A DNA stretch of 23,235 nt from CAXMQS01 sp036446035 (GTDB lineage: Bacteria > Actinomycetota > Acidimicrobiia > Spongiisociales > JAOTWH01): positions 1-23,235 of the forward strand of contig JAZFSG010000133.1 of the NCBI GenBank assembly GCA_036446035.1, read 5' to 3'. Shown here in pieces: positions 22,258-23,235 of the stretch. Each line of letters begins with the position of its first letter. Position 1 is the stretch's first letter. Both the position numbers and the translations under genes were made by a program. Under the pieces are notes generated by a model that had not been told where the DNA came from, did not search any database, and saw only the letters and a program-made list of their open reading frames with translations.

Positions 22258-23195
22258 TGATCTGGGTATTCAGCGAGGACAGTCAGGGAGCGCCATCAAC
22301 GATGTCGCTCGAACTGTTGGCGGCTGCCCGCGGCCTCGGCGACGACATCGGCGCCATCCACGTTGGCCCCGCATCGGCCGATTCCATGGCAACCCTTGGC
22401 GATCATGGGGCGGCAACGGTCTACCACCTCGACACGGGCGACCAGCTTCCCGCGGCAGCCGCCGCCGCAGCCATTGCCGAGCTGGCCGGCGAACACGAGC
22501 CAAAGGTCATTCTCTTCGGTCTGACGTTCACCGATCGAGACGTTGCCGGCCGACTCAGCGCTCGCATGGGCCTCCCGGTGTTGTCCAACGTTGTGTCCAT
22601 CGACGGGACGAGCGCCAACAACGAGATCCTTGGGGGGACGCTGATGGTCACCACACAGGTCGAATCCTCGGGGCCCACCCTCATGGTCGTTAGGCCAAAG
22701 GCGTTCACGGCCGAGCCTGTTGGCGGACCTGCCCCGACGGTCGTCGAAGTGGCGGTGCCCGACGTCGGGCACTCGGGAGCCGCCACCATCACAGCTCGTC
22801 ATGCCGAAGACTCGTCAGGGCCATCCCTGGAGGAGGCCAACGTCATCATCACCGGTGGTCGCGGCCTGGGGGCGGCCGAGGCCTTCGGAATGATGGAGGA
22901 GCTGGCCGGACTACTCGGAGCGGCAGTTGGCGCAACGCGAGCCGTCGTTGACTCGGGCTGGGTGCCTTACTCGCTGCAGGTAGGACAGACGGGAAAGACG
23001 GTTAAGCCTTCGGTCTACGTGGCGTGCGGTGTCTCCGGCGCCATGCAGCACCTCGTTGGCATGAAGGACTCAGGCACGATCATCGCCATCAACAAGGATC
23101 CCGAAGCGCCCATCTTCGGAATCGCCGACCTCGGCATCGTCGGTGATGTCCACTCGGTCGTCCCCAAGCTGATCGAGGTCCTCACCAGCAGGTAG
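22257..23195 (+). CDS. etfA: Electron transfer flavoprotein alpha subunit
   Basis: 312-residue partner of EtfB; its C-terminal domain holds FAD. Seen: GGRGLGAAEAFGMMEELAGL, DSGWVPYSLQVGQTGKTV, CGVSGAMQHLVGMKDS and INKDPEAPIFGIADLGIVGD, the conserved FAD-binding signature. ATG 22257 overlaps the etfB stop by one base, so the subunits are coupled. The Ala-rich stretch near residue 63 (AAAAAAAIAEL) is in the first domain. The acyl-CoA dehydrogenase at 7437 is a likely electron donor in the same genome. After the stop only 40 bases remain, with nothing recognisable. Confidence 0.96.
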   Translation: MIWVFSEDSQGAPSTMSLELLAAARGLGDDIGAIHVGPASADSMATLGDHGAATVYHLDTGDQLPAAAAAAAIAELAGEHEPKVILFGLTFTDRDVAGRLSARMGLPVLSNVVSIDGTSANNEILGGTLMVTTQVESSGPTLMVVRPKAFTAEPVGGPAPTVVEVAVPDVGHSGAATITARHAEDSSGPSLEEANVIITGGRGLGAAEAFGMMEELAGLLGAAVGATRAVVDSGWVPYSLQVGQTGKTVKPSVYVACGVSGAMQHLVGMKDSGTIIAINKDPEAPIFGIADLGIVGDVHSVVPKLIEVLTSR

Positions 23196-23235
23196 GTCTG
23201 GAAGCGTAAACAGCTGTCTGATCAGGCTGGGTGTG

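Noticed and set aside
1..23235. CRISPR array, insertion sequence, phage or defence genes
   Set aside because: No direct-repeat array, transposase, integrase or restriction-type operon was seen; the YraN nuclease-like protein is a core gene.

Overview
The window is a gene-dense, high-GC stretch from an actinobacterial chromosome. I infer an Acidimicrobiia-like or otherwise deep-branching actinomycete. The reasons are the run ffh-rpsP-khpA-rimM-trmD-rplS-lepB-DUF2469-yraN-comM-dprA, which is characteristic of Actinobacteria, together with coenzyme F420 precursor genes, a DUF2469 gene and a short His/Cys protein of a type common in actinomycetes. No rRNA, tRNA, CRISPR array, insertion sequence or phage gene is visible. 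No gene-free stretch exceeds 300 bases; the largest gap, about 285 bases before comM, holds a permease gene remnant.

Layout. (1) 1-2430: translation and secretion genes ffh (5' end outside the window), rpsP, khpA and rimM, tightly packed with overlaps. (2) 2456-9190: a block between rimM and trmD. It holds cofG and an unusual long cofH (FO synthase for F420); a leftward unit of a Thr-rich lipoprotein and a zinc-ribbon protein; an acyl-CoA dehydrogenase; and a leftward YbjQ-like gene. (3) 9237-11750: the core run resumes with trmD, rplS, lepB, DUF2469 and yraN. (4) 11747-15409: a second block. It holds a leftward pair of small genes (37-residue membrane protein and 66-residue His/Cys protein), a PaaG-like crotonase coupled to a tandem GNAT acetyltransferase, a Cys/Met-type PLP enzyme, and the C-terminal remnant of an ABC permease. 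(5) 15463-17969: comM and dprA, competence and recombination-type genes. (6) 18027-21456: nucleoside salvage genes deoB, deoA/pdp and punA. (7) 21496-23195: etfBA, electron acceptors for acyl-CoA dehydrogenases such as the one at 7437.

Gene starts show a pattern. At least six units begin at an ATG or GTG placed 6-8 nt after a TANNNT box, as expected for leaderless mRNAs. Others have a TANNNT box 20-33 nt upstream plus a Shine-Dalgarno. Two genes (etfB and the lipoprotein) appear to start at CTG, which standard ORF calling misses. The most interesting protein-level signals are a roughly 245-residue N-terminal domain of unknown origin on CofH, and a Glu at the position of the catalytic Asp in TrmD. 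No clearly new multi-gene system is evident; the CofG/long-CofH pair is the best candidate for something undescribed.
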